Assembly (NCBI GenBank): GCA_030549205.1
Contig: JAUKTV010000004.1
Span: forward strand, 620,001 to 684,000
DNA from: Apiosordaria backusii
Lineage: Eukaryota; Ascomycota; Sordariomycetes; Sordariales; Lasiosphaeriaceae
Length of the DNA stretch: 64,000 bases
Direction of reading: 5' to 3'
Positions 19,179-31,341 of this stretch are shown here, one piece after another. Position numbers and translations under genes: made by a program. The stretch's first letter is position 1, and every line of letters starts with the position of its first letter. Below the pieces are notes generated by a model, which did not search any database, was not told where the DNA came from, and was given only the letters and a program-made list of their open reading frames with translations.

Positions 19179-22100
19179 CTAAACTTGAGCACTCTCAGGA
19201 GGCCCCATCAGGCTTGACTTCAACCCACCCACATCCACCACCAACTTGGTAATCACCATCGTTGGCTCCAGAAGCCAGACCTTCAACTCATGCTTGCCGG
19301 GATTCAGCCTGCCGAGATTGTTCGTCTTGACATATGAACCCTTCACCACAGCATCTGACCACCCCTGAGGTTGAGTGCTCCCGTCTGTCATACCCACAGT
19401 CTGCACTGTTGTTTGGCTGCCGCCATCGATGCTAAACGTGTACTTGTTGGGGCTGTTGGGGTTTGCGTTTTCAGACGGGGCGAGGTATACTGTTAGAGTG
19501 GCCGCAGTGGAAGTGCTGAAGGTGTAAAACGGATAGGAGAGCACATGACCCCTGCCTGCTTGCTGCGAGGGCGTCTTGGGCGGGAGCTTGACTCCTGACA
19601 ATGTACGGCCGTAGTCGGGAATGACGAGGTAGGCCGATGATGATGCGGGCGGAGGGGCAAAGTGCTCTGCTTCAATGGATACGACATTGTTGGCTTCGAC
19701 GTGGCCCTTGAAGTCATCTGGCACTTTGTTGTTCTGGATGGGTAGGATGACGGTGGCGGATGTGCCGGTAGCGTTCAGATTCGCGATACTCAGGGAGGCG
19801 GCAGTGTTCCCAGTTGGGGCTTTGGACCAGTCGATCGAGATGAGGGAGCGAATGTCAGTTACGCCAGATGTCGTAGATATTGTGTCCTGGGCGTTTGTCA
19901 CGCTGACAAATGAAACGTTCGATGTAATCCTGTAGCTGAATGTCCCGTTGTCGCGAGCGAACACATCAATCCAACGTTGGTCTGATGGTGCAATATACGG
20001 ACTGGCGGAAGGAAGCGTAAGTGATGCAGAACCAGGGAATGCCCCGGAGTTTCCTTGCACCGCAACACCCATCAAAGCATTCCTGGCCTGTGTTGTGAGC
20101 CAAGTAAGTCCTGGGAGAGAGTTCGAAGCCGGTTCCTGCCAGTTGTTGTAACCAATGTGAGTCTGGGCCATAACGTTGTTCCATTTCCCATTCAGTATGC
20201 TGTGGTATTGTCTGGTGATGGCCTGGTCGGCAGAAAATGCAGCTTGAACATCCCTGAGAAGTTTGTTGGTGCTGGCACGGTGTTGACCTCTGTACGTGCC
20301 GGCGAGGGCAACCTTGGTGTAGATTTCGTAGACACCTCTGCCCGCCACGATGGGATGGAGAACAACTTCCCAGAACGATGTCTGAATGTCACTTGGCAGC
20401 GCATCATGCACAGCCTGCGCGTTCTTGAGTAAGGAGGTCCACTCATTGAAGTTGAGCTCGGCCTCGTCGTAACTGACGGTATTGAAAGCAAAGGGGGTCC
20501 TGCTGAGATCCTCGTACTTCATACGTGCTGTCAGCTTGCCATATCTTGTCATGATGGACGCGGTGGTCTCTCCAGCAAGTTCGCCCCATTGCCGTGCGCC
20601 CCAGACACTCAGCCATTTTTTAGTACTGTCCAGGTCAGTGAACGCTTTTCGATCCCAGGCCATAGCCATAAAGTGGGCGGTGGGCAACTCCTAGACATCG
20701 GGTTAGCATCTCAGGGGCGGCATGGTTGACATTTCGCGGAACATACCAATCCCTTGAGGTCACCGACATTGGCAATCCACAGCTTATCAACACCGCTGTC
20801 ATAAGCGAGTGTCATTTGCTCCCAAGTCTTCTGCAGTTGAATGGTGTTGATCCACTTGTAGTTGCGCGGATCACCGACATAGTCGAAGTGGTAATACATG
20901 CCGGTACCACCAACCCTGTTGCCTTCGTTGCCAATAGGGACTCTACGAATGTTTCCTCTGTTGTCATCGCTCCACACGATCGTCACATCGTCTGATACTT
21001 TCATACCCTTTTGCCAATAACCGGGTACTTCCTGCTTTGTGTCAGAGAGACCTCTACGCCAAAGACGATCATGTAGACGGTTCAACTAACCTTGTACATC
21101 ATCCAAGCGTGTGGAATTTCGGATAACGGCTTCCCAATGGTTTTGGTCAGGGTTTGCTGTTGCCAGGCGATGACCTCCTCCAGGGCCTGGGAGTTGAGTG
21201 AGGGAGACGCGGCATCTCCTGAACCTCTCATGCCCACAGTAAAGATCGTACTCCAATTTTTGGCCCTCGTGGGTCCTTCTTGCATGAATGCTTGTACCCC
21301 GGCCTTGTTGCTTCTCCAGTCCCACGAGCCCTTGAGAAATCTTCCTTGCTCTTTGTCGGCGCGGGCCATGGGCTCGTGATGACTTGTTCCCATAAAGATG
21401 CCGTATTCAGTCGCCGTAGGTCCATTCCTGGTGTCGTCAAGGTAGAACATGCTAGACCACATGGCAGGCCAGACATAATTTCCCTTCATCCGCAGCACCA
21501 GCTCAAAAATGAGCTTATAAAAGTCGAGAACGAACGGACTCCCATACTGGCTGGGAGTGAACTTGGTCCTACCCCAGCCCGTCAGGCCTGGAGATTCATC
21601 GTTGAGGAAGATACCGCGATACTTCACAGAAGGCGGCCCCTCAGTGTATGTGTCGCTGTTGGCCCAGATGTATTGCTTCTTTTTTGCTGGAACATCAGCC
21701 CAGTAGTGCCAAGGCGATACCCCTATTTTCTCCGAGACGTCGTACACACCGTACACGGTGCCGCGCAGGTCCGAGCCGGCAATGACAAACACAGAGCTGT
21801 TTCCTTCCCACGGTGACTGAACCACCTGGTAGGCGAATGTCTCCCACTTGTTTGCAATTGAGGATGTGTCGAATTTCTTGGTGGTTGCGAGATTGTCGAT
21901 GAGGCTAGACTGTCCAACGGTTCCCACCAAGATGACGGGTTTCGTTGATTGCTGGGAAATGGTCGAGCTCCAATCTGCCACTACCACAGTACCGTTGACC
22001 CCCAGTACTCGTCCGAAGTCCAAAGCTAGGTCGTTGGCAACTCGCTTCACGCCGGGCAAGTCATTCGGGGCAACTCGAATCTCGGGAGCCAGACCTGGCC

Positions 22101-22221
22101 CACCAAGTTGGAATCCGGTGCCAGCAGCTGAAAATGTGAAGACTGATGGCTTTTCCGTGTATGCAACTGCTGGCATACATAATGTGAGAGCTAGGGTGAG
22201 GAGTTCAAAAAAGGGCGCCAT
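19179..22221 (-). CDS. Secreted GH115 xylan alpha-1,2-glucuronidase
   Basis: Removes (4-O-methyl)glucuronic acid side chains from polymeric glucuronoxylan outside the cell. Minus-strand exons are 22221-21091, 21031-20747 and 20690-19179, giving 975 aa, the usual GH115 size. I chose ATG 22221 over one 12 codons upstream because it gives a clean signal peptide (MAPFFELLTLALTLCMPAVA). Family features: an N-terminal domain (ILVGTVGQSSLIDNL, DLRGTVYGVYDVSEKIGVSP), then YRGIFLNDESPGLTGWGRTK, RMKGNYVWPAMWSSMFYLDD and EYGIFMGTSHHEPMARAD, then DDVTIVWSDDNRGNIRRVP across intron 1 and YYHFDYVGDPRNYKWINTIQ. The C-terminal part (from about residue 790) is a beta-rich GH115 C-domain. Family call is confident. 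It is the only obvious plant-polymer enzyme in the window and suggests a plant-litter or dung lifestyle. Confidence 0.93.
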
Positions 22222-23173
22222 TGTGAGCTTCTGTGGTGAACTACACCACCAGGCCAAGGAGCACTGGCTTCATCCATGATAAACTGGTAGGACAGCAACA
22301 TAGATATAAGGTACCAAAAGGACTTCTGGTATTCAGATGAGCCGCTCAGCCCATTAGTAGGATATAGCGGGTAAAGGAAAAGGAGAACCTCAAAGGGTTG
22401 CCCAATATAACGTCCTCGTTCGCCTGTATCCGCTTGGCACCTAGAAATAAATGAGACGGTCGGAAAATAAAGAAATACCGTGGTAGAAACTACTCTGACA
22501 GCCCTTTGCCTACATGAGAATACAGATTAGCTTCGGGGTTGCTGGGTCTGTGGGCATGTCTCCGTGGGTATGCCTGTGAATGTGAAGTGCATATGAGAAA
22601 AGGCAGACACTGGTTGGTGGAATTTCAAAATGCCACGAGCTTGAGCTTCATTGCTTTCAAATAGCTTTAGTAGATGATAAAATTGAGACTGCCGAGTGTG
22701 GAAACATAAACAATTAATTCAAAGTGGTTGTTACCTGGACTTAACCGCCCCAATGGCAATATTGAGACCGGCAGAAAAGGTAGGGTGACGGTGATGGTGA
22801 GAAGGCGAGCAAGATTCAGTGGGGGTTAGGGGAAGCTTCCCCTGACTGGCCCCCACTTCGTTGTAGTCTAGGTACCCCACAAAAATTATCCAAAATCGAC
22901 CAGAAGCTGCCCCGCATCCACAGTCACTCTCACCGCAGCTGACAGACCACAAGCACAGAGCGGCGACGTTTCCAACACTGTCTTCCCTGCACCAGATCAG
23001 CCAGATCCCAGCCAAGGCCGGACTATCCCACCTACCGCTGCCTTGCCATCCGTTCCCTTACCCTGCCGCCCCAGTTTAGAGAACACAGGTTCTCCCCGTG
23101 GAGGACCCGAGACGAGGATTTGGATGCAGCCTAAACGGTCACATAGCCTTACAAACCCCATCCCAGCGAAATC
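22222..23173. promoter_or_regulatory. Divergent GH115 / SRP72 promoter region
   Basis: 950 bases between divergent starts. Three GTGGGG/CCCCAC hexamers (22819-22824, 22851-22856, 22875-22880) fit the CreA/Cre1 consensus SYGGRG, and GGCAAA on the minus strand (22505-22510) fits the XlnR/Xyr1 consensus GGCWWW. They would fit carbon repression and xylan induction of the GH115 gene. Both motifs are short and can occur by chance, and the CreA-like trio lies closer to SRP72. Confidence 0.3.
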
Positions 23174-25244
23174 ATGGCAGACCCCGCCATCGCGGCTCTC
23201 AACTCCCTCCTCCGGGAAGCGTCTATCGACGACCATGCCGAAGCTCTCGAGCTCGCAACTGCCGCCGTTCGCTCTAACAAGATCCAAGGCCCCGACCTGG
23301 CCAACGCCCGACACACACGCGTGGTCGCACTCCTGAAGCTCGACCGCTACGACGATGCCCTCCGTGTCATTGCTGAGGGTGGCGACGCCGTGGAAAAGGA
23401 CTGCTCTTTCGAAAAGGCGTATGCGCTCTACAAGACGGGAGACTTGGAGGGCGCCGAAGCGGTGCTGCAGGAGACTGGAGTAGACACTGGGAAGAGCCAG
23501 CGTGGCCTGAAGCACGTTGCTGGCCAAGTGGCATACCGCAACGAGAAGTTTGAACGCGCTGCTGCGATATACAGGGATCTCAGAGACGATACCGAGGGTG
23601 CAAACTACGGCGAAGAAAACGACCTGCGAATCAACTTGACAGCAGCTGATGCGCAGCTGCAATGGCAAGGAAAGGAATGGGCCGTTCCAGAGGAGGAGAA
23701 ACAGCCAGCGAGAGAAGACTTGGAAGCCTTCGAGACGGCGTACAATGCTGCTTGCATCTACATCTCTCGGGGAGACTATACCAAAGCTTCAGTTTTGCTC
23801 AAACGCTCTAGGGACTTGTGTGAGGCGACTGAAGATTTGGACGAGGAAGAAAAGAAGACCGAGCTGGTGCCAATTCTAGTACAGCAGGCCTATGTCTTCA
23901 CTAAGCTTGGGAAGCTGGATGAAGCCCTGAGCCTGCAGAATGCCATCAACCTTTCTGAGTGAGTCCTTCCTTACTGCCGCCTGGAGGCTCTATCTAACCG
24001 GAACGCATAGTGTATCGGAGACTTCAACTAAGGTTATTGCGCAAACAAACAAGTTACTCCCCAAGGCTACCGAGAACCCCTTTATTGCAGAGCGATTGGC
24101 CCGCGCTTTACCAGAAATCACAGGAAATGACCGGCTGTTCGAGTTCCAAAGCGCTGCCCTACAACGGAACAAGAACATCATTGATCTTCAAGCCCAGAAA
24201 TTCGAGGGTAAAGAAAACACTGCCTCCAGGTTACTCTCCAAAAACCAAGTTCCCGACCTCTCAGTCTCTAAAGTAGAGCTCGGTGTTGCTGGCGCAGCGG
24301 CTGCTACCAAGCTTGCAGTTGGCAAGCCGACTGTGCGCGAGCTTCTCCCCCTTCTTGAGAAACGTCCCAACGACGTAGGTCTCCTCCTCACCATCATCCA
24401 GCTCTACGTCCAAATCAGCACACTTCCCCCAGCGATCCTACTGCTCGAGAAATTCTTCGCGCGCCTCGAGGAAGCAAATACCCCCGAGCACGCCGATGTC
24501 CGGTTTGCTCCCGGCCTCGTTGCTCTGGCTGTGTCTCTGTATCGGTCTCAAAACCGACAGAAGGACGTCCGCAACGAGCTCGCCAAGGCTGCTGCCCACT
24601 GGAGAAGCAAGACCGAATCTTCGGGAGCAGGTGCTTCCATCGCCCGGGAAGCTGGAATCGAACTTCTTCGCTCCTCCCACCCTTCCGACCTGGCAGCTGC
24701 TGGTGAGGCCTTTGAGCACATTCTTTCGGCCCAACCAGGGGACCGTACTGCCACCGCTGGCCTCGTCGCCAGTTATGCCACAACCGACTTTTCCAAGGTG
24801 GAACCCTACCTTGCGTCACTGCCTCCGGTTGAAAAGCTCACCCAGGGCGTGGACGTCAACTCGCTCATCGAAGCCGGCGTTGCCTTACTCACCCCTCCGG
24901 CGTCTCAGCAGTCAAAGAAGCGGAAACTTGAAGAAGACGGCACAACCGCCCCCGAAAAAGAGAAGCAGCAACCTGCCAAGAAGCAAAGAAAGAGGAAGCT
25001 GCCCAAGAACTACGACCCAACCAAGAAGCCCGACCCTGAGAGGTGGCTTCCATTGCGTGACAGGAGTACCTACCGACCCAAGGGCAAAAAGGGGAAGAAG
25101 AGAGCCCAGGAGGCGACCCAAGGCGGCGTTGTAAAGGAAGAGGAGACCTTGGAGCTGGCAGGCGGCGCTGGGTCTGTAAAGGTAGAAAAGGCTGGAGGGG
25201 GCGGTGGTGGAGCCAACAAGAAGAAGAAGAAGGGGAAGAAATGA
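23174..25244 (+). CDS. SRP72: Signal recognition particle subunit SRP72
   Basis: SRP core protein that binds SRP68 and SRP RNA. Exons 23174-23958 and 24011-25244 give 672 aa. The N-terminal two thirds are helical TPR-like repeats (ARHTRVVALLKLDRYDDALR, FEKAYALYKTGDLEGAEAVL, AYNAACIYISRGDYTKASVL). From about residue 570 the protein is Lys-rich and ends in the SRP72 RNA-binding motif, with KRKLPKNYDPTKKPDPERWL followed by PLRDRSTYRPKGKKGKK, then a Gly/Lys tail (KKKKKGKK). The intron codon join (Ser-Asp-Val) keeps the TPR frame. It is divergent from GH115. Very confident from the C-terminal motif. Confidence 0.96.
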
Positions 25245-25808
25245 GTGGACATCTATCGGCAATAAGACTTATAAAGAGGAAGCATCGATTGCATACAATA
25301 GATGAATGAATAATGACACCTTGTCGCTATTTTGGATTGACGCTGCTCGTTGAAGGGCGGAGGATTATCGTCAAACGCATAGCCAAGCGGACAGAGGCTC
25401 CTCAGTCTCAAATCTTTTCCCACCTAGGGTATTGTATACCCGTATTGTACTGTACGAGACTCTTACTGCAGAAAAGCACCAATAGGGGCGGTAGGATTAC
25501 ACCAGGCAAGGGAGGAAGGTACAGGCGGGTGAGTTACGTGAAACCTTTAGGCATCTCTTATGCAAGCCATACAAAACCAGTGCGATAAGACTCGACAGCT
25601 GAAGGGGTGATCATCAAAGTCTCGCGGTGTAAAAGATGTAGGTAGGCACGACGAGGACGATCGATGTATCGCCGATAGCGAACCCTATTTGGCATGTGTG
25701 ACTTGAAAAGGGGAAGAAGGTTGTCAAGAATTGCGGGGCATCTCTTATCCAACAACCTCAGACGAGATCATCACCGCGCCTAAACGGCTGTCACTGTGCG
25801 CGGTGGCG
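25245..25808. other. Intergenic SRP72 / dipeptidyl peptidase III
   Basis: About 560 bases with the SRP72 3' UTR and the expected but unidentified 5' end of the next gene. In the peptidase frame, reading back from 25809, a stop lies near 25707 and no ATG occurs between. Confidence 0.45.
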
Positions 25809-28191
25809 GTCAACACCGTCCAGATTTTCCAACTAGGTATCCGGGAGCAGTTCGGCGGTTTAACGGCGAGGGAGCAAAGATATGCGCACCATATGGCACG
25901 GTAGGCGACAACCACTAATCCTGTCTGCTTTCTATTTCATCCTGCTGATGGTTTGTTAGTGCCGCTTGGTTTGGAGCAAGAATCATTCTAGAACAGGTGT
26001 CTCCGGAATCTCGTCCCATTTTCGATTTTATTCTTGAGCTTTACCGCACTTGCTCTGGGAATTGGGGCACCATTGCAGAACAAGCGGGCATAGAGAGGGA
26101 GCAACTGCAACGATTTCTCACCTATGCTGCAACGTTTCTCTCGAATGTTGGCAATTATTATGGCTCAGGGGATCAAAAGTTCACCCCTGATGTGGAGGAA
26201 AGCGTGATTTAAAAACTGGCATCCACATCCCCCAAGTTGAATGAACTATACGCACTCTTTTCGCAGTCTATCAGCGCCATTCCTCCCTATGGCCTCGGCT
26301 TCCCGAGCAACACGACGCAGAGTAGTTACTACCCTGGTGAACTGATTTCAAAAGAGGAGATAGCCATGGTGTCCAGGGTTTTAGAGCAAAACTCCATCTT
26401 TCCAGAGAATACTCGGGTCCGAAAGGCGAAGAATAAAGGTGACTTTGAGGTCCTCACCGCTTCGATCCAGGGCGACGACGACGACAGCATCCGCACCTTT
26501 GCCACCCCGGACCAAAAGGGAGTTATACGGCTGATTCGGGGAGACCACTCATCCGCGTTGAACAACATATGCAGTGAGCTCACCCAAGTTGCCAATTTTG
26601 CGGCCAATGACACCCAGGTGGAGTTTCTCCAGAGCTACATAGAGAGCTTTGAGACGGGCAGTCTGGACACGTACCGCGAGTCCCAGCGGATCTGGGTCCG
26701 GGACAAGGCGCCAAGGGTAGAGAACATCTTTGGCTTTGTCGAGCCGTACCGCGATCCTTATGGGATCAGAGCCGAGTTTGAGGGTTTGGTTGCCATTGCT
26801 GACGACAAGGAGACTCAGCTTTTAACCCGTCTGGTGGAGAACTCGGCCACGTTTATCCGCCGGCTTCCCTGGGCGACGGCGGAGAATGATGGGAGGGGGC
26901 CGTTTGAGAAGAGCTTGTTTGAACCGCCGGACTTTGCTAGCATTCACAGTGAGTTTGTCTTTGGTGAAACTTCGGGGTGTCTATGGCTGATCGAGGTGAT
27001 AGCTCTTGCGTATTGTTCGAGTATTATCTTTCCGGGAATCAACCTCCCCAACGTCCGTTGAGCAGTTCTATGCCATCTGTCTACGGCTGATTTCTTATGC
27101 TAACATGTTCTTAGTACAATAATATCCGCCAAGAAGACGGCTTCAAAAATGTCATCATTTCCAACAGGATGGCGACTGAGAGCTGGGCGCCGCAGTACCC
27201 TTTCATCGACCCCTCCGAAGCAGAGACGTTCACGAAGCACAAATTCCCCGCGTATTACTGGTGGGTTGTGCTCCACGAGTTGCTGGGCCATGGCACCGGG
27301 CAAATGATAGTCGAGACTGAGGAGGGGAAGTACAACTTCGACATCAACAACCCTCCTATCAGTCCTCTGACCGGACAGCCAATTACTAGCTGGTATAAGC
27401 CGGGCCAGACATGGAACGGCCAGTTTGCTGATCTAGCCACGACGGTTGATGAATGCAGGGCCGAGCTTGTTGGGGCATATCTCATGGATGACCTGGAGCT
27501 GTTAGAATTGTTCGGGTTTACGAACAGTTCGGAAATTAGTGCTGAGGACCGTGAGTACCCAGTGTTTTGAGAAGACTTGATGATGCTGACATTGTTAAAC
27601 GTCAGTCACCTTTAATGTGTATCAGCAACTTGGAGTTGATGGGCTCCGAGGTCTGTCAAACTTTAACATTAATACCGGTGTAAGTATACAACGAAGAGCC
27701 GACGATACTTCTTTGCTAACTAAAATACAGAAATGGGGTCAAGCTCATAGTCGTGTAAGTATTCCAAAATAACTACGCCTGAAACCCTTCTGATGTTTCG
27801 ACAGGCCCACTTTGCTATTCTCAAATGCCTGTTGCTTGATGGCAATGGAGTGGTGACGGTAGTACATGACGGCCCGACACAGACCCTCAGAGTTCGAGTC
27901 GACCGCTCCAAGATCCTCACGCATGGAAAACCTGCCCTTGGTAACATGCTTCTACGATTACACATGTATCGATGCACAGCAGATGCCAGCGCCTGCCGTG
28001 CGTATTATGAGCAGCTCTCAACTGTTGACGGCGAGCATCTCGAGTGGAGGGAGACAGTGTTGGCGAACAAACCCCCACCCTTTGTGTTTGTTCACGCCAA
28101 CACCTTCCTGGATGGAGAGAAGGTTGTGTTGAAAGAGTATGAATCAACGGCTGAGGGTGTCATCCAGAGCTGGGCTGAACGGGGCGTGTGA
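25809..28191 (+). pseudogene. Dipeptidyl peptidase III (M49), with internal stop and no clear start
   Basis: Zinc dipeptidyl peptidase cleaving N-terminal dipeptides, normally cytosolic. Coding blocks: 25809-25900, 25960-26948, 27003-27052, 27115-27550, 27606-27679, 27731-27754 (24 nt) and 27805-28191, about 683 codons, close to family length. M49 features are intact: REQRYAHHMARAAWFGARII, NVGNYYGSGDQKF, IPPYGLGFPSNTTQSSYYPG, ILEQNSIFPENTR, INLPNYNNIRQEDGFKNV, the zinc motif HELLGHG (HELLGH), the third ligand region VDECRAEL, and EYESTAEGVIQSWAERGV at the end. Two lesions: codon 26210-26212 is TAA in an otherwise continuous frame (..ESVI stop KLASTSPKL..), and no in-frame ATG exists upstream. 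The donor at 27053 (GTCCGT) is weak. It could be a recent pseudogene, a gene with an unseen 5' exon plus a sequencing error, or a strain-specific null. Confidence 0.8.
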
Positions 28192-28320
28192 TCTTTTCTG
28201 CAACAATTTCCTGTTTTCCTACAACGATCCCCTCCCTTTCCCTTATTGCATGGACCTCGGCGGCCTCAAAGGCGCTGTCATCTTGTCGGGGGTTATTGGG
28301 CAACCGGCTCAAGACCTGTG

Positions 28321-28671
28321 GTTCCCAACTACGATATAGCCTGGATGCTTTATAAGGACGGTCACGTCAGCTCAGCTATGTAAGTACTAAACTTCCGGTC
28401 CAAAGTTCCACCATCTGTTAACCCCAATGGTGTTAGAAACCTTCTAGAGGAGATTGTCGGAATATCAGAGACTTTGGTCAAGGGGCAACGACAACAAGCT
28501 CATGCTTTGTTCAAACTTGCGCAAATTTGGGGAGAAAACGGCAGAGAGGCTGAAAGCGCAGCTCTGAGTGACAAGGCCCTTCAACTTCTGGTACAACTCA
28601 AGCCGGAACTCAAAGATACGCCGTTTGAGGAAGCCACATTTTCGAAGTTGGTTGTTTGGATGCTGTGGTGA
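28321..28671 (+). pseudogene. Remnant of a TPR-type (kinesin-light-chain-like repeat) protein
   Basis: Blocks 28321-28379 and 28437-28671 join across a canonical 57-nt intron. They give VPNYDIAWMLYKDGHVSSAI, NLLEEIVGISETLVKGQRQQ and AHALFKLAQIWGENGREAES, with the end EEATFSKLVVWMLW. The helix-turn-helix spacing and the alternating IAW-LLEE-ETL-LA pattern resemble the TPR_12 repeats of fungal NLR-like and signalling proteins, and this is only the last repeat or two. There is no N-terminal domain upstream: the dipeptidyl peptidase ends 130 bases before. I take it as a truncated relic, or the 3' end of a gene displaced by rearrangement. Confidence 0.45.
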
Positions 28672-29751
28672 ACAAGGAGGTTCTTTCTGATGGTAATTGT
28701 TTTAAAACTAGGCTGACTGACTCAAGGTGGCCCACGCCCTTCTCAAAGGCAAAGGCTTGTTCGTTGCCGTGTAACGAAAGCAGATGATAGTTCCGGTACT
28801 CGTAATGTTTGACTGTGCTCCTATCCATCATCGCCAATAGCTCAAAAGCACATGTCAGAAAGTGGCATCCAACGGCCCCAAGCTTGGCAGTGAGACAACC
28901 TGGAAACTTGAGCCGCAACGGGGCATCTGGGCCGGTCTGCCGTGTGTCACTGCCCCACCATGCCAGCCACGTTGAACCCCGCTTCCAGCAATCGCAAGTG
29001 TCAGTGAGTTTGGGTGGTGTTCCCCACCCCTAGTTCAGCAGCATTGGGAAGCTGTAACTGTCACTGTCACTTCCCCCTCGTGTATCTCAGACATTCCCAA
29101 TTGATCCAGAGCCAATAGGAATACATCCAAAGGTAAGACAAGGTGCTATTACGGACAGCTCTTTCCGTTATTTTGTGTTACAGCTTTCTGCTCGTCTATC
29201 CGAACCGTTATCTATATCTAATATATACGAGAGAATCCCGCGCCCCAGCAGGTCTCTAGAACGGCCCGCCTTGAAAGCCAATCGTTCGGCGTGCCAGTCA
29301 TCAACCCAGCACCAAGTTTGAAGCCAGTGTCTCCAGTTGTTTAACTTGTTTCTCAGCTTCTTTCGCCCCCCACCAGCAGAGGTGGATAAGGGCCGAGAGA
29401 TTCTCGAACTTTTTTACCTAACACCTCCCAGGGCTCTCCCACCTTTTATCCGTCATCACCCCCCAGTCCTTGTTGTAGTAAGCGAAACGCGAGTGTGGCG
29501 ACTTGGGAGGACCGAGAACGTTTACCTTTCCCTACGCGCTGCGCTTGTTCTTGTGTCTGTTTATTACGAACACCCCATTCCTCCCAACTACACACACTCT
29601 CAAACACAAGAGCAACAGCGAGCGCATTTCTGCTTTTGGACGACTTGACGAATTGACGACCAAACTCTTTCCCAATCATAATATCTAATCCCACCATCTA
29701 CCATCCGCCTACCCTCCAAACCAGCAAACACACACCACCACTACCGCAAAA
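28672..29751. other. Intergenic, Rheb promoter
   Basis: 1.1 kb without a supportable gene. The last 400 bases are C/A- and CT-rich (CACACACCACCACTACC before the ATG), typical of a fungal 5' UTR. Confidence 0.45.
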
Positions 29752-30476
29752 ATGCCCACCAACCCACCAACAAAACAGCGTAAAATCGCCATCGTCGGCT
29801 CCCGCTCCGTCGGTTCGTTCCCCCCTTCCCTTTCCCCCTTTCCATTATTAACTTGCGCAGGTAAATCCTCCCTCGCAGTCCGCTACGTGGACGGGCACTT
29901 CGTCGAGTCCTACTACCCCACCATCGAAAACACCTTTAGCAAAGAGATTCGATACAAAGGCCAAGACTTCTCAACAGAAATCGTCGACACGGCCGGCCAG
30001 GACGAGTACAGCATCCTCAACAGCAAGCACTTTATCGGGATCCACGGGTACATGCTCGTGTACAGCGTCAGTTCGCTGCCGAGCTTTGAGATGGTGCAGG
30101 TGATTAGGGATAAGATTTTGAATCATTTGGTAAGTCCCCGAGTCTTGGCGAGGGCTTTCCCCCGCTCGTGTTAGTTGTAGTATAGTGTGGGTGGAAAAAA
30201 AATGGGTGCTAACAAAATGGTGGGGGAAAAATATAGGGAACGGACTCAGTCCCCATTTGCATAGTGGGCAACAAGTCAGATCTCCGACCAGAGCAGAGAC
30301 AAGTCACGCCGGAAGAGGGCAAGGCGCTGTGCGAAAAGTTCAATTGCGCGTGGACCGAGGCGAGCGCGAGATACAACGAGAATGTGGCCAAGGCGTTTGA
30401 GCTGTTGATTGGGCAGATTGAGAAGACGCAGAACCCTGGGGAGGAGGTCGGGGGGAGTAAGTGTGTTTTGATGTGA
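29752..30476 (+). CDS. RHEB: Rheb small GTPase (TORC1 activator)
   Basis: Ras-superfamily GTPase of 189 aa. Exons are 29752-29812, 29861-30129 and 30237-30476. The P-loop GSRSVGKSS has Arg at the Ras Gly12 position, the Rheb hallmark. Effector region YYPTIENTFSKEIRYKGQDF, DTAGQDEYSILNSKHFIGIH, guanine motif VGNKSDL and TEASARYNENV follow. The C-terminal CVLM is a CaaX farnesylation box. Intron 1 (48 nt) splits the P-loop Gly codon. Rheb activates TORC1 in most eukaryotes and controls arginine uptake in fission yeast; its exact role here is inferred. Very confident call. Confidence 0.95.
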
Positions 30477-31341
30477 GCGGATCAGCCAGGAGTAGAGCGA
30501 AGTGATGAGGAGGAGAGTGGAGGGAGGGGGGGTAATGGACCGAACGAACGGTGGTGGGTATACCCTGAGAGGAGCGCAGAGTGAAGTGAGAGGGGGGGTA
30601 ATGGATGGCTGGGGGAGACACCCCATGGGATGAAATTAGACACTTTACGTTTTGGTGGGCGGCGTTTGGCCTTCGGCGTAGCATGGGCATGGTGATAGTG
30701 TCCTGCTTGCTTGTTGGGCTTTCGTCGTTGGGTTGATTTGTCGGTTGTTGTTGATGCTGTACCGGCCTCGTTTTCAACAGGGGCACGTATCTACGTTTTT
30801 TCTCACGATTGTCATGATATGCCAGGACGGACATATCGTTTGTTTTCGGTTTTCGGTTTTTGGGGTGCCGTTTTCCTTAGTTAGTATGGTGACGTCTCGG
30901 AAAGGGAGAAACAAGGGGCGTCGAAGGTTGCGTTGACAAAGCGGTTGTTGTTGATGTTATATTGTGTATGATGATGAAGCGTACAATTCGGGGGACCATG
31001 CATATAGCTCATGAAATGACATGAACACTTTCTCCCTCCTGCACAAATGACACTTGAACAAATTTGCTAATCCAAAGGCATGGACCAAGGCAGTTGGGAG
31101 TGAAGTAACCATTGGGACTCTACGATTGCTGAGTTATAATGAATGAAGAAGTTGGTCAGACCGGTGTGTATGAATGTGTTGTGAATTGTTATCTGGATAA
31201 TCCATTAGAGCTGAACATCACTCCTCATTGCGGACACAGATCGTAACTTCAGACTTTTTTCAATTCAAAAATTACAGGCTTACAAACTCCTTACTGCTGT
31301 TACGTATGTCATCAAACTCTTCTTTATATTTCTACCAAAAC
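30477..31341. other. Convergent 3' intergenic region
   Basis: 865 bases between the Rheb stop and the SerRS stop. It is T-rich (tracts around 30780-30860) and has A/T-rich stretches near 31.2-31.3 kb, as expected for two 3' UTRs. No gene seen. Confidence 0.45.

Noticed and set aside
26195..26240. Tiny intron removing the dipeptidyl peptidase stop codon
   Set aside because: The only GT..AG span (GTGATT to CCAAG) is about 33 nt, shorter than any other intron here, and it would remove conserved residues.
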